Shown here one piece after another: positions 34,081 through 45,802 of a stretch of DNA of 64,000 nt. Source of the stretch: Triatoma infestans (Eukaryota; Arthropoda; Insecta; Hemiptera; Reduviidae); assembly GCA_011037195.1 (NCBI GenBank), contig JAAEAF010001118.1:124001-188000 (forward strand), read 5' to 3'. How positions within the stretch are numbered: the stretch's first letter is position 1; each line of letters starts with the position of its first letter. The translations under genes were made by a program, and so were the position numbers. The notes beneath the pieces were generated by a model that saw nothing but the letters and a program-made list of their open reading frames with translations, was not told the origin of the DNA and searched no databases.

Positions 34081-34346
34081 TTTTAAGCACACATTATAAA
34101 ATAATTATAATTTGTACCACTTATAATTAATTTGCTTTTCTTGATGTGCTTTGAACAGTCATATGACTTTCTTCTTCGACTTCTTAAGGTATTTCCCTTT
34201 TCAGGGTTCCTTGCCCCAAAGTAACCATTTTTCCCAGTCCAAGGCATCGTTTCGTTACTTGGATTTTTTTTACATCCAATTATGACTTTTTTTCACTGAA
34301 ATAATACAATTCCTTATGCAAAAAATCGATTTTTTTTTTTAATTGT

Positions 34347-34985
34347 CTTCAGGGAAGGGAGTAGTTCAGCGGAAGCGCGCTAAACTGGCAGCGCATTGGC
34401 TCGGATCCGTGACCCAGCAATGTCCCTTAGTTTTTCTTTTCCCAGGAGTATGTACCCGGGCTGTTAATGTGCTCGAATCTCCAGGCTACTGAACAGTATA
34501 CTATGTATACTATTCACGAGTACAGTGTATAAAGCACGAACCAACACTTGTAAACCCACATAAACACAAATAAATATAAATACATTCATACATAAATATA
34601 TACACACATACAAGGCAATATCACCACTCAGCTTAGGGTTTCCGTACCTGAGTAGTCACCCCCGATGGGGAAGCTGGCCTAGCAGCTTTAAGAAAAGAGG
34701 CTGTCCTTCCACTAGGTAGTAGGCCAATCACCCATAACCACGAATCATATAGCGAGAACGGAACCTCAAAAAACAGAAGCTGGCCTGAAAATTGACTGCC
34801 AGAGGCGAATAGAGGAGGGTAAGGCTCAATATTCGGCTGTAATGTTAGCAAAGAAAAAGAAGGATCCTTTCAGCCTTCTGCTTGGTGTTGGGCAGTGTAC
34901 CGTGAATGCCCCCTATGAGGCCCATTAGATTTTGCAGGTCACAATGCAATAGCCCCTATTAACAATCTAATCTATTCTAATTGTC
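34347..34985 (+). mobile_element. long Ala-type SINE variant
   Basis: A tRNA-like head (TAGTTCAGCGGAAGCGCG, box B-like GGATCCGTGACCC) is followed by a long non-tRNA body. The tail CAGGTCACAATGCAATAG-CCCC and AACAATCTAATCTATTC parallels the other Ala-type SINEs. The body from 34450 to 34860 has no counterpart elsewhere in the window. Confidence 0.6.
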
Positions 34986-35609
34986 CTTAATTGTGTATGC
35001 TTTGCTTAACCTAAACTGTCATTTCATGGAATTGATAAATTGTTTAGAAATAATTAAGTTTCACATCAAAGTTAATTAAATTTTCTTTTTTAATTAAAAG
35101 TTGTTCATCTTAGATAGATAGATAGATAGATGGAGTTGCCAGCTGGTTGTGCTAGGGTGAACACGTTAAAAAACTGCTCTGTGTTGACAGATGAAAGTTT
35201 GTCATGTCTGACTTTACATGAAAGTTTAAAAGAATAAATATTGAAAGATTTGTGCAAAATATTTGAAAAAAATCTAACGACTGGGTCTTCGCTTAACAGG
35301 TTAAAATTCGTAATTATATTTCATTAAAATAGTGCATGTTGGTACAGAGTTTATTGCAGTGGGCATATTTTTGTTATCAAGAGAAGTATAGAAGAGAAGA
35401 GACAGTGATTATTCTTTTTGCTGTCCCACTCCACATCGAGTCCTCTATTCTGCTCTCCCCCACCATTGTCAGACACACGCGCACACTCTCACGCTGACTG
35501 CTCCGATATTCTACTTAATCTACTGAACAGCTAAGTATTTGTATAATATAAGGAGTACTGGTATAAATAATTATATTTTACTGTTGTATATTCTGATTAT
35601 TTGGCTGTA
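34986..35609. other. possible 5' region of the LINE that follows
   Basis: A (TAGA)n run at 35114-35133, then a G+C-richer block at 35420-35510 (CACATCGAGTCC, CACGCGCACACTCTCACGC) before the ORF1 remnant. It may be the LINE 5' UTR, but no boundary is visible. Confidence 0.3.
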
Positions 35610-36930
35610 ATGGAAGCCATATTTTAATGAAGTAATCCGAAAACTAGAGGAAGTGAAGGATAGTTTACAAAAACAAATACAGTGCGTAGATGAAAAAGTG
35701 TGTGGCATGCAAAGCCAAATTAACATATTTTTATAAATAGAATTGAGAAAGTTGAAAGCTGACTATAAACTAATAAACAAAGAAGTTGAATTATTTAAAA
35801 CTAGGATTGATGGCTTACAAAGTTATAATAGGGTAAATAATGTTCTATTATATAATATGATGGAATGCGATAATTTAAATATTCAGGAATTACAAATTAG
35901 TCTTTAATTTTTTAAAAGATACTATGAAAAAGTTGATGTTTCATTATGTAATGACATGGCAAAGTCATAGCAATGTCAAACCCAACAAAGAAAGAATAAT
36001 TTACAACTAGTGGCCTAGCCAGCTGACCGACTTCAAGACAAGGCCGCAGCCAAACAAACAAACCAAGGGTAAATACCCTTACATCAAAAGCAAGCGCCGA
36101 TAAGGCTGGCCACTGACCTAAATCGGTGGTCACCAAACTACGAAGGTCGCACAAGGTCGCACACTAGGACAGATGTCTTGTAAAAGTGTGGCCAACACCA
36201 ATATATAAACTCGCCCCATTGGAAGAGGAGATGATTATATAATATACGATTATACGAGTACGCCTTGATATACGAGCAGCAGTTTACGCGTCCCTATACA
36301 GTTTTATTTAAATTTATTATCTTTTAGTAGTGCATCTTAGTTCGTTTATTCTATCATTCTAATTTATTAGTTATTTATCTTCTATTTATTTCTAAGTATT
36401 TTGTTGTTATTAGTTACCATTTATTACGTTAAAATCATTGTTCAAATACAGTTTAATTTTATAAAATCCGTATTAATAATTCGACTACTAACTTCCAAAT
36501 CTCTAAACTAACTTCCGCCCTCTTTAAGACATCTACTACATCAGGAATCACATCAAACGATTCCATTACAATTAAATTAAATGATATAAATTTTATTAGA
36601 AGACTTGGGCATAACTCATCGGAGAAAAAAATCTGTGTTGAAAAAAATTTGTAGCATTTCATAAAAAGATTGTAGAATTGAGACTTGCGAAAAATTTGAA
36701 GTTTCTCTGAGGATTATTCATATGAAATTCGACAAACGAGAAAGCTTATTATTGCCTTTTTTGTATAAAGCAAAAAGTATAAAATGCAAAGCTTACTTAA
36801 GGCAAGATAAACTCATAATAAGTGACAAGAGATTTTTCTTCTATACAGCAATTGCAACAACTGCAACAGGAAGACAAATTGTCTACATTGACCTCAGGTG
36901 CCTAGGGAACTTCGGAAGTGGGAAAATCTG
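35610..36930 (+). pseudogene. LINE ORF1 (coiled-coil RNA-binding protein), broken
   Basis: The first part has heptad-like EVIRKLEEVKDSLQKQIQ and VELFKTRIDGLQSYNR, then NNVLLYNMMEC, matching the RRM-like core of L1-type ORF1 proteins. After the insertion at 36001-36350 it resumes with INFIRRLGHN (about 36580) and later RESLLLPFLYKAKSIKCKAYLR and QDKLIISDKRFF (36722-36850), the C-terminal RNA-binding part. At least five stops or frameshifts. The product would coat the element RNA. Confidence 0.7.
36001..36350 (+). repeat. ~350-bp repeat S (copy A)
   Basis: Starts TTACAACTAGTGGCC and ends GTTCGTTTATT. It has AATATATAAACTCGCCCC, a TATA-like site, near 36200. About 90% or more identical to 38031-38361, with a duplicated AAGGTCGCAC and a 13-bp extra stretch. 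No terminal inverted repeats. It may be an LTR or another non-coding element. Confidence 0.8.
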
Positions 36931-37269
36931 ATAATGAGGTGAGAACCAGTCAAGAGAGTAATAGGGTATTAAGACAAAGAACAAGACAGATGGTAAGAGC
37001 AAATATGATCAAATCGTGAAATGGCTTGGCAAGGAGAAGTCAAAGAGAACCAAAAGTATTGGAAAAAAAGAAAGGAGAAACTAGTTCTAAGCAAAAATAG
37101 CGTCAACCTACTCAATATGGAACTACTTCCAATCTGACACTGGCAAATGTAACTGTACTCATCGAAGGCATACACATGTAATCCTAATTTGTGAATCTGG
37201 TAACGAAGGTATTGTGCTCATGATGGTTATTTTATCTTTGGTAAAAAGTACAAAAAATACATTAAAATC

Positions 37270-38385
37270 ATTACGCATTTTATCTTATAATATAGCGGGG
37301 CTTTAGAAATAAAGTGCATAATTCTGAGTTCATTAATTATATAAGTAATTTCGATATAATTTTTTTCTATTTAAATCATTTCTTTATTAGACAATGATTC
37401 TTATTTAGTTACGAAATGTTTTCCTGAGTTTAAAATTATTTTTATTCCAGCTGAAAAATCAAAAATATTGGTAGAGCAAGTGGGGGAGGGGCATATTTAT
37501 GGAGTTAAAAACACAAAACGTTTACAGAAAATAACTAAAGTTGTTAAATTAAATGAATCTCATGCAATACAACTATTAATTGTAATATCAATATCAATAT
37601 ATATATATATTTTACCGGTATATTTAAACGGCAATAAATGGTATGAGGATTATGAAAAGCTGTGTAGATTTTTATATGACTTTCAATATTTCAGTTTTAT
37701 GTTAATAGGGATTTTAATGCTAGAATTGGCATTTACAGAATATGTCATCTAAAATGTTTTTTTGAAGAAAGAAACGTAATATTTCCAAAAAGAAAGTCAA
37801 AAGATCTAATTGTAATAAGATTGGATGTCGCCTGTTAGAATGTTTCAGTGATTATGACTTGCTGATATTAAATGGTAGAACGATTAAAAAGACGGTAACG
37901 GAGAATTTACATTTGTACCAGAGCTATAGGCTGTTCCGTAATTGATCTTTGTGTGGCTTCTAAGGAATGTATTCCTCCATTGATAGATATATAATTTTGA
38001 AGTAGATACTCAGTCTTTTTTGGACCATATTTACAACTAGTGGCCTAGCCAGCTGACCGACTTCAAGACAAGGCTGCAGCCAAACAAACAAACCAAGGGT
38101 AAATACCCTTACATCAAAAGCAAACGCCGATAAGGCTGGCCACTGACCTAAATCGGTGGTCACCAAACTACGAAGGTCGCACACTAGGACAGATGAATGT
38201 GGCCAACACCAATATATAAACTCGCCCCATTGGAAGAGGGGAGGATTATATCATATACGATTATACGAGTACGTCTTCATATACGAGCAGCAGTTTACGC
38301 GTCCCTATACAGTTTTATTTAAACTTATTATCTTTTAGTTGTGCATCTTAGTTCGTTTATTATGCCTACTGTTGTTTCTTTTAAA
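37270..38385 (+). pseudogene. LINE AP-like endonuclease, broken and split
   Basis: In order: RILSYNIAGL (endonuclease start, about 37280), a SGGGAYLW-like block (about 37480), the catalytic GDFNARIG region near 37710 with one base missing from the Asp codon, LLILNGRTI and NGEFTFVPEL (about 37860-37920), and CSVIDLCVASKE. Last comes FLDH, interrupted at 38031 and continued by MPTVVSFKI from 38362, corresponding to the SDHxP motif. Needs several frame changes. This nuclease would nick the target for priming. Confidence 0.75.
38031..38361 (+). repeat. ~330-bp repeat S (copy B), inside the endonuclease
   Basis: Same ends as copy A. It separates the Asp-His from the Met-Pro of the endonuclease SDHxP motif. 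AT occurs on both sides (38029-38030, 38362-38363), so a 2-bp duplication, or none, is possible. The antisense open frame conserved in both copies is most likely fortuitous. Confidence 0.85.
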
Positions 38386-38622
38386 ATTCGTGATTATGGT
38401 GTTTCAGATGGTATACTCCCTAAATTCAATTCTGGAATATGCAGAATAAATTTATTTTTCAAAATAAATTACGGATAAAAACAGAAAATTGTAGAGCAAC
38501 GTGCGCTGAGCTAGATTTGGATCATATGTACAACTTGATATTGGAATCCTACTATATGCAGTTAAATTGTAATACAAAGGGTAGATATCGAGCGCGAAAA
38601 AATCAGAAATTGTTCAGAATGA

Positions 38623-38934
38623 TTGTAATTGTAACGGCAAGAAAGAGAACACAAGCCCGACCTAGAGAAAACAGACTCTCTCTGGTACTCTCTAACTTAA
38701 GCAGGCTAGAGTGGGGAAAACCTGTATATAAGCCAGTGAGAGATCTAGACATAGATCTATCAGATTCAACCATATACATCGCATCGTGTCATAACTCTAC
38801 TCTCACCCTTTATTCTATATAATCATTACAAGTCCAGTGCAGTTTGTGTAAGCTTATAGCTATATAATAACAGTGTCTTCAGATCTCGTCTAATTAATCT
38901 AACCTAATTTCTCTCCTCATCAACTCCATTATAT
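38623..38934 (+). mobile_element. solo LTR-like insert with AATGA duplication
   Basis: 312 bp flanked by AATGA (38618-38622 and 38935-38939). Near-terminal TGTAAT at the start and ATTATA at the end. A promoter-like TGTATATAAGCC lies near 38725. LINE reading is regained directly after it (NELRTLSLKELKK). The 5-bp duplication fits an LTR retrotransposon. Confidence 0.7.
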
Positions 38935-39215
38935 AATGAACTGCGTACATTGTCGCTTAAGGAACTAAAGAAGTTAATGAAAACAAATAATGATGATTAT
39001 AGAAGTTCGTACCAAAAATTTAATAAAGATTATACAGCTCTAGGTGATCAAAAGAGAAAGGATTATTACACAAATTTAGTAAGTCAGTTTAAATCTATCA
39101 AGGATACCAAAGGGTTTTGGGATTTAGTGAATAATTTTAAGAATAAGGTATTTATAATTGGAGGGGATATAGATTTAATAGAATGGATATATTACTTCAG
39201 GGTTCTTTATAATCC

Positions 39216-39382
39216 GCCGCTACTGACTGCCCGCACTTCTTATGCTTCATCCTTTGTGATAATTGTTCATCTTAATTTAGAATTTAAAGCCGGCAAAATT
39301 CATATTTTACACGTTTTAATTCTTACTTGACCAATACATGAAGTTGTGCCTATGTTTTAGACGGACTTCCCGTTTATCTGGA

Positions 39383-39421
<39 letters not shown>

Positions 39422-40010
39422 AAATTTTTAGCTTCTAGATATGAAATTCAACTTAACATTCTATTTGCTAAAAAAGAGCGGATCTCAATAAGAATTAAAT
39501 TGAATTTTTAACTTCCCTAATAATTTGCCCTTCAATTCAAACAATGTTAGACTTTACAAAAAAAAAGATATTTGCAATAACAGTTATGTAATTTTTGTGT
39601 GTGTGTAAATTACTATAATAGCCTAAAAAATTAATAACAATAATAGGGTTATTTGAAGAATCGTGCAATCTAAGCAAGTTCATCTAATCAGGTATTCGCA
39701 GGCTGTACACTAACAACACAGCCAGCCGTTTGTACACAATGGAATGCGACAAGTCTAGTGTTAACACCGTCACTGATTACCGTCATGGTACAGCCCACGC
39801 ACATCGCACACATGCGAACACGTATTTTTTTTATACTTTAAGACAAAACAGAAATAATGAACACGGAGATACAATAAAAGCGACAATACAATAGAAAGTT
39901 GTATTGAATGAAATGTATAAAATTATTCATGTTGGAACAAACTAAAAGATAGTATTCGTTATTTTTTACAAGGAACAGGTAAAAGTTTAAAAATTTCTAT
40001 TTAAAATACT
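39216..40010. other. spacer with (TA)15
   Basis: (TA)n at 39389-39418. A G+C-richer block at 39690-39830 includes GTGTTAACAC but is unassigned. Confidence 0.4.
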
Positions 40011-40022
40011 ATTCTCAATAGT

Positions 40023-40899
40023 CCAGTATCTCTTGGTGAATGGACCACGGTCTTCCAGACTGAGGTTTATGCTATTCTTTGTTGTGTTTTGGATGAGAGG
40101 GTACGTAACACTAACTTAAAAGGTGTTTGTATCTGCTTGGACAGCCAGGCTGCGCTGAAGGCGCTGATTTCATGTGTCTTCACTTCCAGGTTGTGTTAGA
40201 ATGTTCTTACAAGACTGAAAGAGCTTTCTTCTCTAGTCTGGGTGCCAGGTCACATGGGAATTTTTGGAAATGAGCAGGTGGATAGGTTTGCCAAATTAGG
40301 CGCCTCTCTTCCTTTCATTGGTCCCGAGCCTGCTGTTGGCGTGTCTTCTGGCACATGTCTGTCAGGCTTCCAGACATGGACAGCTTCACAGCATTCATCC
40401 TTATGGATGAGCTCAGTTGGTTTTCGGCAGTCCAAAATGCTCATCGGGGGTCCGGAAAAGGCCATTAGTGAGACGTTGCTGTGTTTTTCACGGAGCGCTC
40501 GGAGGGGCATCTGATTGGATCTCTTACTGGATATTGTGGTTTAAGGAGACATCTCTACATAATGGGGCTCATGCCGGATCCATTTTGTAGAGTATGTGAG
40601 ACAGAGGAAGAAACACCCATCCATCTTATGACCGATTGCTTGGGTTGTGAGGAAATTAGGTTCCGGACTTTGATCGGAATAGGATGTCTATGGAAGGGCT
40701 TAGGCTGTTTCCGCTGAAGGAAACCGAATAAATCGGATGCGGTGATCTTAGATGGATTAGATCCAGGTCTGGATTTTTTGTTATAGACCCGGCTTGTTGT
40801 TGTTTTTCTTGGGGTAGCTATGTGGGCCCTGTGAAGCTTTGGATAGCGTAGGGTTTCCCTACCCACAGACAAATAATAATAATAATAATAATAATAATA
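40023..40899 (+). mobile_element. RNase H-type LINE, family A (copy 2)
   Basis: A 5'-truncated LINE ending in (AAT)n at 40871-40900. It encodes the same RNase H C-terminus as 4496-5398: the AEVYA-like region reads TEVYAI, the second Asp reads CLDSQAAL (SDSQ changed), and VPGHMGIFGNEQVDRFAK and CRVCETEEETPIHLMTDC are kept. Frame breaks occur near 40190 and 40480. Flanked by ATTYTCAATAGT (40011-40022 and 40900-40911, one mismatch). Confidence 0.85.
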
Positions 40900-40911
40900 A
40901 TTTTCAATAGT

Positions 40912-41639
40912 TAAAGTTTAGCTGAAGAAGCTTCTATCAGATAAAACATAGTAATTTAATACTCTGAAACTTGTATATTGACTGCTACAGAAAGTGTCAC
41001 AGAAATGTATTCATGAAATACATTATAAATATATAATACAAGATAATGTCTGTAGAAATCTGTAAACATTGTCGGTAAAGAAAGTAACTTTATCATAATC
41101 TTTATGCAAATTATTGTGATAAAAAAATTATTTTTTTACAAATGGGAAAATACAATGAAAACATCGACAAGAGGGGATCTACTCCCAAGGCCTCCTTTCT
41201 GTAATCGTATACAATTCTGCATAGGAGCGTAATTTATGGTAAGAACAAGCAAAGTTGGCAATAAACGCCATCTCCAATCATCTAAGTCCTTTCTCTACAA
41301 ACTTAATCAAAGAAATGTTTCAAAAAAAGAGCGTTACGTTTATTTAAATACTATACTATTTATTAATGAAAACTTTTTCATCTTTTACCAGAAAATTCTG
41401 AAAAAAATCGAAAAAAAACATTCCCTAAAATCCCATATCGAATTCTTTCAAACTTGGCATTTTAGCTTTTTATTTTCCTTAGTATTATATAAATATTGAA
41501 ACTGTACAGAATACTGAAATGAAATTTTAAAAAGAAGACCCACAAGAGTCACAGAAACAAATTTTTACTAAAAATTACGCGGTAGAAAAATGGCGCTTTG
41601 GAGAAAGAACTGATTTATAATAAGGGCACATCTAAATGA
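40912..41639. other. A+T-rich spacer
   Basis: No named feature; the open frame at 41236-41499 is Lys/Phe-rich and unsupported. Confidence 0.4.
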
Positions 41640-41815
41640 TGTGTTTTCACAAAAAAAAAACTCCGTGTTGTAATCTTGTTAATACCTAAACACAATAAAA
41701 AAAACGTGTCATTTCTGCTACTTTTGCGTTTTCCAATTCATAGTGGACCAAAACATAAAATTTGATTAAAGAAGATTGCAATACTTCTTCTTAAGTATTT
41801 CTAGAGTAAGAGAAA
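41640..41815 (+). mobile_element. HINE-like 3' fragment, degraded (copy 15)
   Basis: TTCTGCTACTTTTGCGTTTTCC and GATTGCAATACTTCTTC..TCTAGAGTAAGAGAAACTT parallel the family 3' end. Confidence 0.45.
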
Positions 41816-41843
41816 CTTAAAAAAATATAGGAAATATACTAGG

Positions 41844-42322
41844 TGTGATGGATAATGTGATGGATGCAAGAAAGTATAATTATTTTATTTTCAAAATTGT
41901 GAGGAAATACAAGCCTGTTCACAAAAAGGGTAACCCAGGTAAAAAAAAAGTACAGTTATTGGAAAAGTTGATCAACCTTGATGGCATTATACTACCCCCT
42001 TCTTCTCACAGGGGTGGAACTGAACGAACAAAGAGAAGACATTCTTTCCAGGCCAGATTTGTTGTAGACACCAAGGAGAACACATCAGAACTGTACCAGT
42101 TTTAAGTTATAACATAAGAGTTTATTCTAAGCTTATTATTGTGATATTATAAAGGTACTTAATTTCTCTTAGAGAATAATATATCTATTTTAAAGGCAAT
42201 GTGATCTCTTGATTATTTCTTAATACTTCTATCTTTATCTCAAACATACTTACAAGCTCTTTTGCTAAACCGCTCATGCTACTACGAACATACAACAACT
42301 CAATATCATCCAAAACATTTCA
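41844..42322 (+). mobile_element. solo LTR, family X (copy 4), in the mariner 5' end
   Basis: Starts TGTGATGG and ends ACATTTCA. It shares GTAGACACCAAGGAGAACAC, GTGATCTCTTGATTATTTC and AACCGCTCATGCTAC with family X. Left and right flanks TAGG (41840-41843) and CAGG (42323-42326) fit a 4-bp duplication with one change. The open frame at 41845-42105 lies wholly inside it. Confidence 0.7.
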
Positions 42323-42779
42323 CAGGGCAAGCTGAAAACTTTTCAGCCTACTATAGGCTGTAAACTATAGATGGCACTGCTACAAATAAAATTACTGTTT
42401 TGTTATGTTGGCAAACACTTGTTACAAAAGTAAATACCAAATGTGAATTTGATCAGACAAATAATTTGTTTTATACGGCTGTTTAAAATAAGCGTGTTGT
42501 GTGTGTATGTTTTTTTTTTGACAAAATGAACAAACTTAAATACCGTTCCTGTCATAAAATTCTTCGTTTTAGATTATTTATCGCCAACAAAAATTCATCT
42601 AAAGTTGGTGAAAGAGTATAAGAAGAAGTCTGCATTTTCGTTATTAAGAGTAAAAAATGGACAGATAAGTTTTTATACTTGGTAGTATATTAATTGAAGA
42701 TGATGATCCACGGCCAAAAATTGCAACTACCGAAGAAAATATCAAGAAGATACACATTATGACTCTAGGTTGAACGACG

Positions 42780-43530
42780 ATTAAAGATATACGAGATAGC
42801 TAAGGCTGTTAAGATCTCAGAAGAAAGCGTGCACCACATTTTACATGAAGAACTCAGTATGGGAAAGCTTTGTGCAAGATGGGTGCCGCATATGTTAAAT
42901 GCTGATCACAAACAGGCATCGGAGTTTCTCAGCTATTTTTGTGCCGTTTTAAGAAGAATCCAACCGATTTTTTTGCACCGATTTGTTACTATGGAGGAAA
43001 CGTGGATTCACCATTTACACCTGAGTCAAAACAACAGTCCATGCAGAGTGAGTAGAACCAGTTGGCTTTTCACCGTAGAAAGCAAAGGCAATTGCGTCGC
43101 GCGGAAAGGTCTACAGTTTTTCAGGTTCCAAAGGGATTCTACCAATTTGACTACCAGCCATAAATGGGGAATAAATAGGGAATATACTATGCACATCTTC
43201 TTGACCAGCTAGATGAAAAAATTAGAGAGAAAAAGCCTGGGTTGAAAGAAAAAAATCCTCTTTCCCCAGGAGGCCACAAAGGGCGCTTTGGCAAAGGGAA
43301 AATTGAGGGATTTGAAGTATGAATTGTTGGAATGTCCTCCCTTTTTTTACCAGACTTCGTTCCCTCTGACTTTTATCTATTCTCAAACCATAAGGAATTT
43401 GTCGCTGGAAAACGTTTTGGGTCAAATGAAGATGTGATAGCTGTAAATGAATATTTTGAAGATCTTCTAAGAATCGTACTTCAGGGACGGAATCCAGTTA
43501 TTGGAGAAACGTCTGACAAAGTGTATTGAA
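42780..43530 (+). pseudogene. mariner transposase, degraded (copy 2)
   Basis: Readable blocks: SEESVHHILHEELSMGKLCARWVPHML (helix-turn-helix to the WVPH motif), EETWIHHLH around the first catalytic residue (written METWIHH-like, Asp replaced by Glu or shifted), and DFVPSDFYLFSNHKEFVAGKRFGSNEDV. The DNAPAH box expected near 43265 is degraded. Frameshifts and stops throughout. Confidence 0.8.
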
Positions 43531-43625
43531 CTAAAAAAGAGTGACCACATTGAGAAATAAATGCATTTTTAAAATTAAAACTCATTTTCACTACAACGCT
43601 GGGAACATCTCATGTTGCCCATGTA

Positions 43626-44803
43626 AAAGCAAAAAAATAATTTAATATTCAATAAGAAATATGAAAAATGTTTAAGTAAAATTGGGTTTATTTTCTTAAC
43701 TATATTTGTTTGTAGATCATTCACTCATATTCCACGACATTAGGAGAATTAAAATGATAAAACATAATTGAATAGATTATCGACAAAGATATCACTTTTT
43801 TTTTCGAAATTTAGGGCATTCCATCCATATAGTTGTCTATTGATTGAAAATGTATCTGATAAAAAGGTTAATATCCATAAAAATATATATATAACATTCT
43901 TGTATTAGGTGGGGGGGGGGCGTCAACAGATTACTTTTAGTCAAAGAGCTGACTCTTTCTTTAGAATTATTAAAAAAATAAATTAAAAAAATGACTTCTT
44001 ACATGAAATTTGATCTTTAAAAATTGTAATTTCCAATACTATTTAAAGTAGAATACGAAAAAATGTGTGAGCTATATGAAAAAGTACTATAAACAAAAAT
44101 TGAAATTGAAGCTGTGAAACAGTACTAACTGCTATATATAAATGGTTCCTAGGACTAAACTAAAGGGGGTGTATAAATGAATCAGCAATTCCTGTTTGTG
44201 CATTGCAAAAATTTGAGGGTTTAGGAAACTAGTTACTAGTCTGCAATCGATATGCAGGCAATATGTATGAAAACTCGTTGTCACCCGGCGTAAAATACAA
44301 AAACAAATCATATTTATGTACGTACTTCTTCCGGTAATATATGCTTTTATTTTTACCGAGCAAAACAAGAAACAAAACAAATATAATGGAAGCTTTTCAG
44401 CATTATCATATTAATGGATGCTACATAAGTAGTGTTATAATGAAAGAGATGAAGGGGCCACTTTTCTGCATAGCTATTTTGATTTAACGCTAGCGTCTCT
44501 AGAAATAATTACACCATAATAATGATTGTGGGTCTTAGGAGCTTAAAGTTATAAGTTAGCCAATAACTAGAGATGACTTATCCAATTGAAATTAAGAGTA
44601 AATAAAAAGACAGATCCGGACAGTTCTATAAGAGCTGGTCAAAACCTGAAAAGACAGTATTAGCACTGGTTGCTGAAAAGTAAGACCAAGGTATGTTTGG
44701 ATATTTTAAAAATCCACCGTAGAATTCAATAAACCACGATCTACCAAAAGAGCTTAGTTATGCTTAACTTTTCATTATATCTACCTTCGTCGGTGATCAT
44801 TTT
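43626..44803. other. A+T-rich spacer
   Basis: A G-run at 43912-43920 and simple A/T tracts; no gene seen. Confidence 0.4.
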
Positions 44804-44815
44804 ATATATATATAT

Positions 44816-45426
44816 TATTATTATTACCAACCTCGGGTGGGCTATAATCCCGGCACCGCAGCCAACAGAGGCTTATTGTGCCATCCCCGATAGTTCCTAG
44901 TAGACGAACCCTCCCTCCTTAAGGACTTAGAGGGCCTTCACCACCAGGTCATTTTGAGCTACTATCTCCTCGGGTCGCAACGTACCAAAGGTTTCATACC
45001 TCAATTTAATTATTGCAGTGCAATCAAACAACAGGTGGGAGGCCGTTTACTCCTCTTCCTGACATAATCTGCACAAGGGTTCCGCTCGAATGAGCCCTAC
45101 CTTGTACAGATGTTTCCTGAACCTACCATGACCTGTTAATAGTCCCGTCACCAGAGAAATCTGGCTCCTACTTAGACTAAGAGTCATCTGGGTCCTTCGT
45201 TTACACAGTCCTGGCATCATCCTTTTACTGTGTATAGTACCTGGGCTCCCCTCCAGAGCTCTTCGTGCTTACTGCGACATCACTCTCTCATCGCTGCACG
45301 AATCGCTCCTCTAGTTATCCCCAGGACCGGCTCTGGACCAATGAACGGAGTGTTTGCCCCGTTCCTGGCCAGTTCATCAGCTGTCTCATTCCCCTCAATC
45401 TCTGTGTGTCCAGGCACCCATAGCAG
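44816..45426 (-). mobile_element. RNase H-type LINE, family C (copy 1)
   Basis: Minus-strand LINE 3' end with (TAA)n tail at 44814-44826. It encodes PGHTEIEGNETADELARNGAN-type RNase H end residues, GPEPVLGITRGAI, and an EERNPCADY.../TCCLI region in which the knuckle is frameshifted. Short TATATATATA stretches at both ends (44804-44815 and 45427-45437) may be the duplication, though they are simple sequence. Same family as 57998-58655. Confidence 0.8.
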
Positions 45427-45802
45427 ATATATATATAAAAAAAAAAAAAAATTTGGATTTTAATAATTTCTTATAAAAAAGATACATTAAATAACTGACC
45501 TGTTCATTTAAAAACTAAATGAGAGAACGGCCTGCCTAACATTGTTCATTACGGTATTCCAAAAAGGATGTATAGATGTATCAAGCTCCCTACTGAAATG
45601 CTGCCCAAATAGACGAAAGTGATTATGGAATTCATTAAACCTTTTTTTCTTTTTTTTAAATATTTTATTTATTAAAAGTACATTTATAAATCAAAACATG
45701 TAAAAAATAACACTCAAGATTGAAGTCCTCAGGAAGCACTTCGACGTTTAACTATGTTGGGTTGTTCAAAATGAAATATGTCATCAGAACCCTCGGTAAG
45801 GA
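45427..45802. other. spacer
   Basis: Simple A/T runs only. Confidence 0.4.

Larger units (their letters stand above)
35610..39215 (+). mobile_element. ORF1+endonuclease LINE, broken and interrupted three times
   Basis: A non-LTR retrotransposon carrying a coiled-coil ORF1, an AP-like endonuclease and the start of the linker to RT, then ending at about 39215. It is cut by a ~350-bp repeat at 36001-36350, the same repeat at 38031-38361 and an LTR-like insert at 38623-38934. The two right-hand insertions can be placed exactly because the LINE reading resumes on the far side. The RT domain is absent. The A+T content is as high as its surroundings, so this is an old copy. Confidence 0.8.
41839..43623 (+). 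mobile_element. mariner transposon, defective (copy 2), split by LTR X
   Basis: The 5' end TACTAGG at 41837-41843 matches copy 1, but an LTR occupies 41844-42322 and the mariner continues with CAGGGCAAGCTGAAAAC. The right terminal repeat ends at 43623, followed by TA. Without the LTR its length is about 1.3 kb, like copy 1. Confidence 0.85.

Noticed and set aside
35912..36154. Small conserved antisense protein shared with 37960-38184
   Set aside because: The conservation is explained by the two copies of repeat S; no other support.
36001..38361. A complete LTR retrotransposon with LTRs at 36.0 and 38.0 kb
   Set aside because: The interior and the right flank are parts of one LINE (ORF1, endonuclease, linker), so the repeats are two separate insertions.
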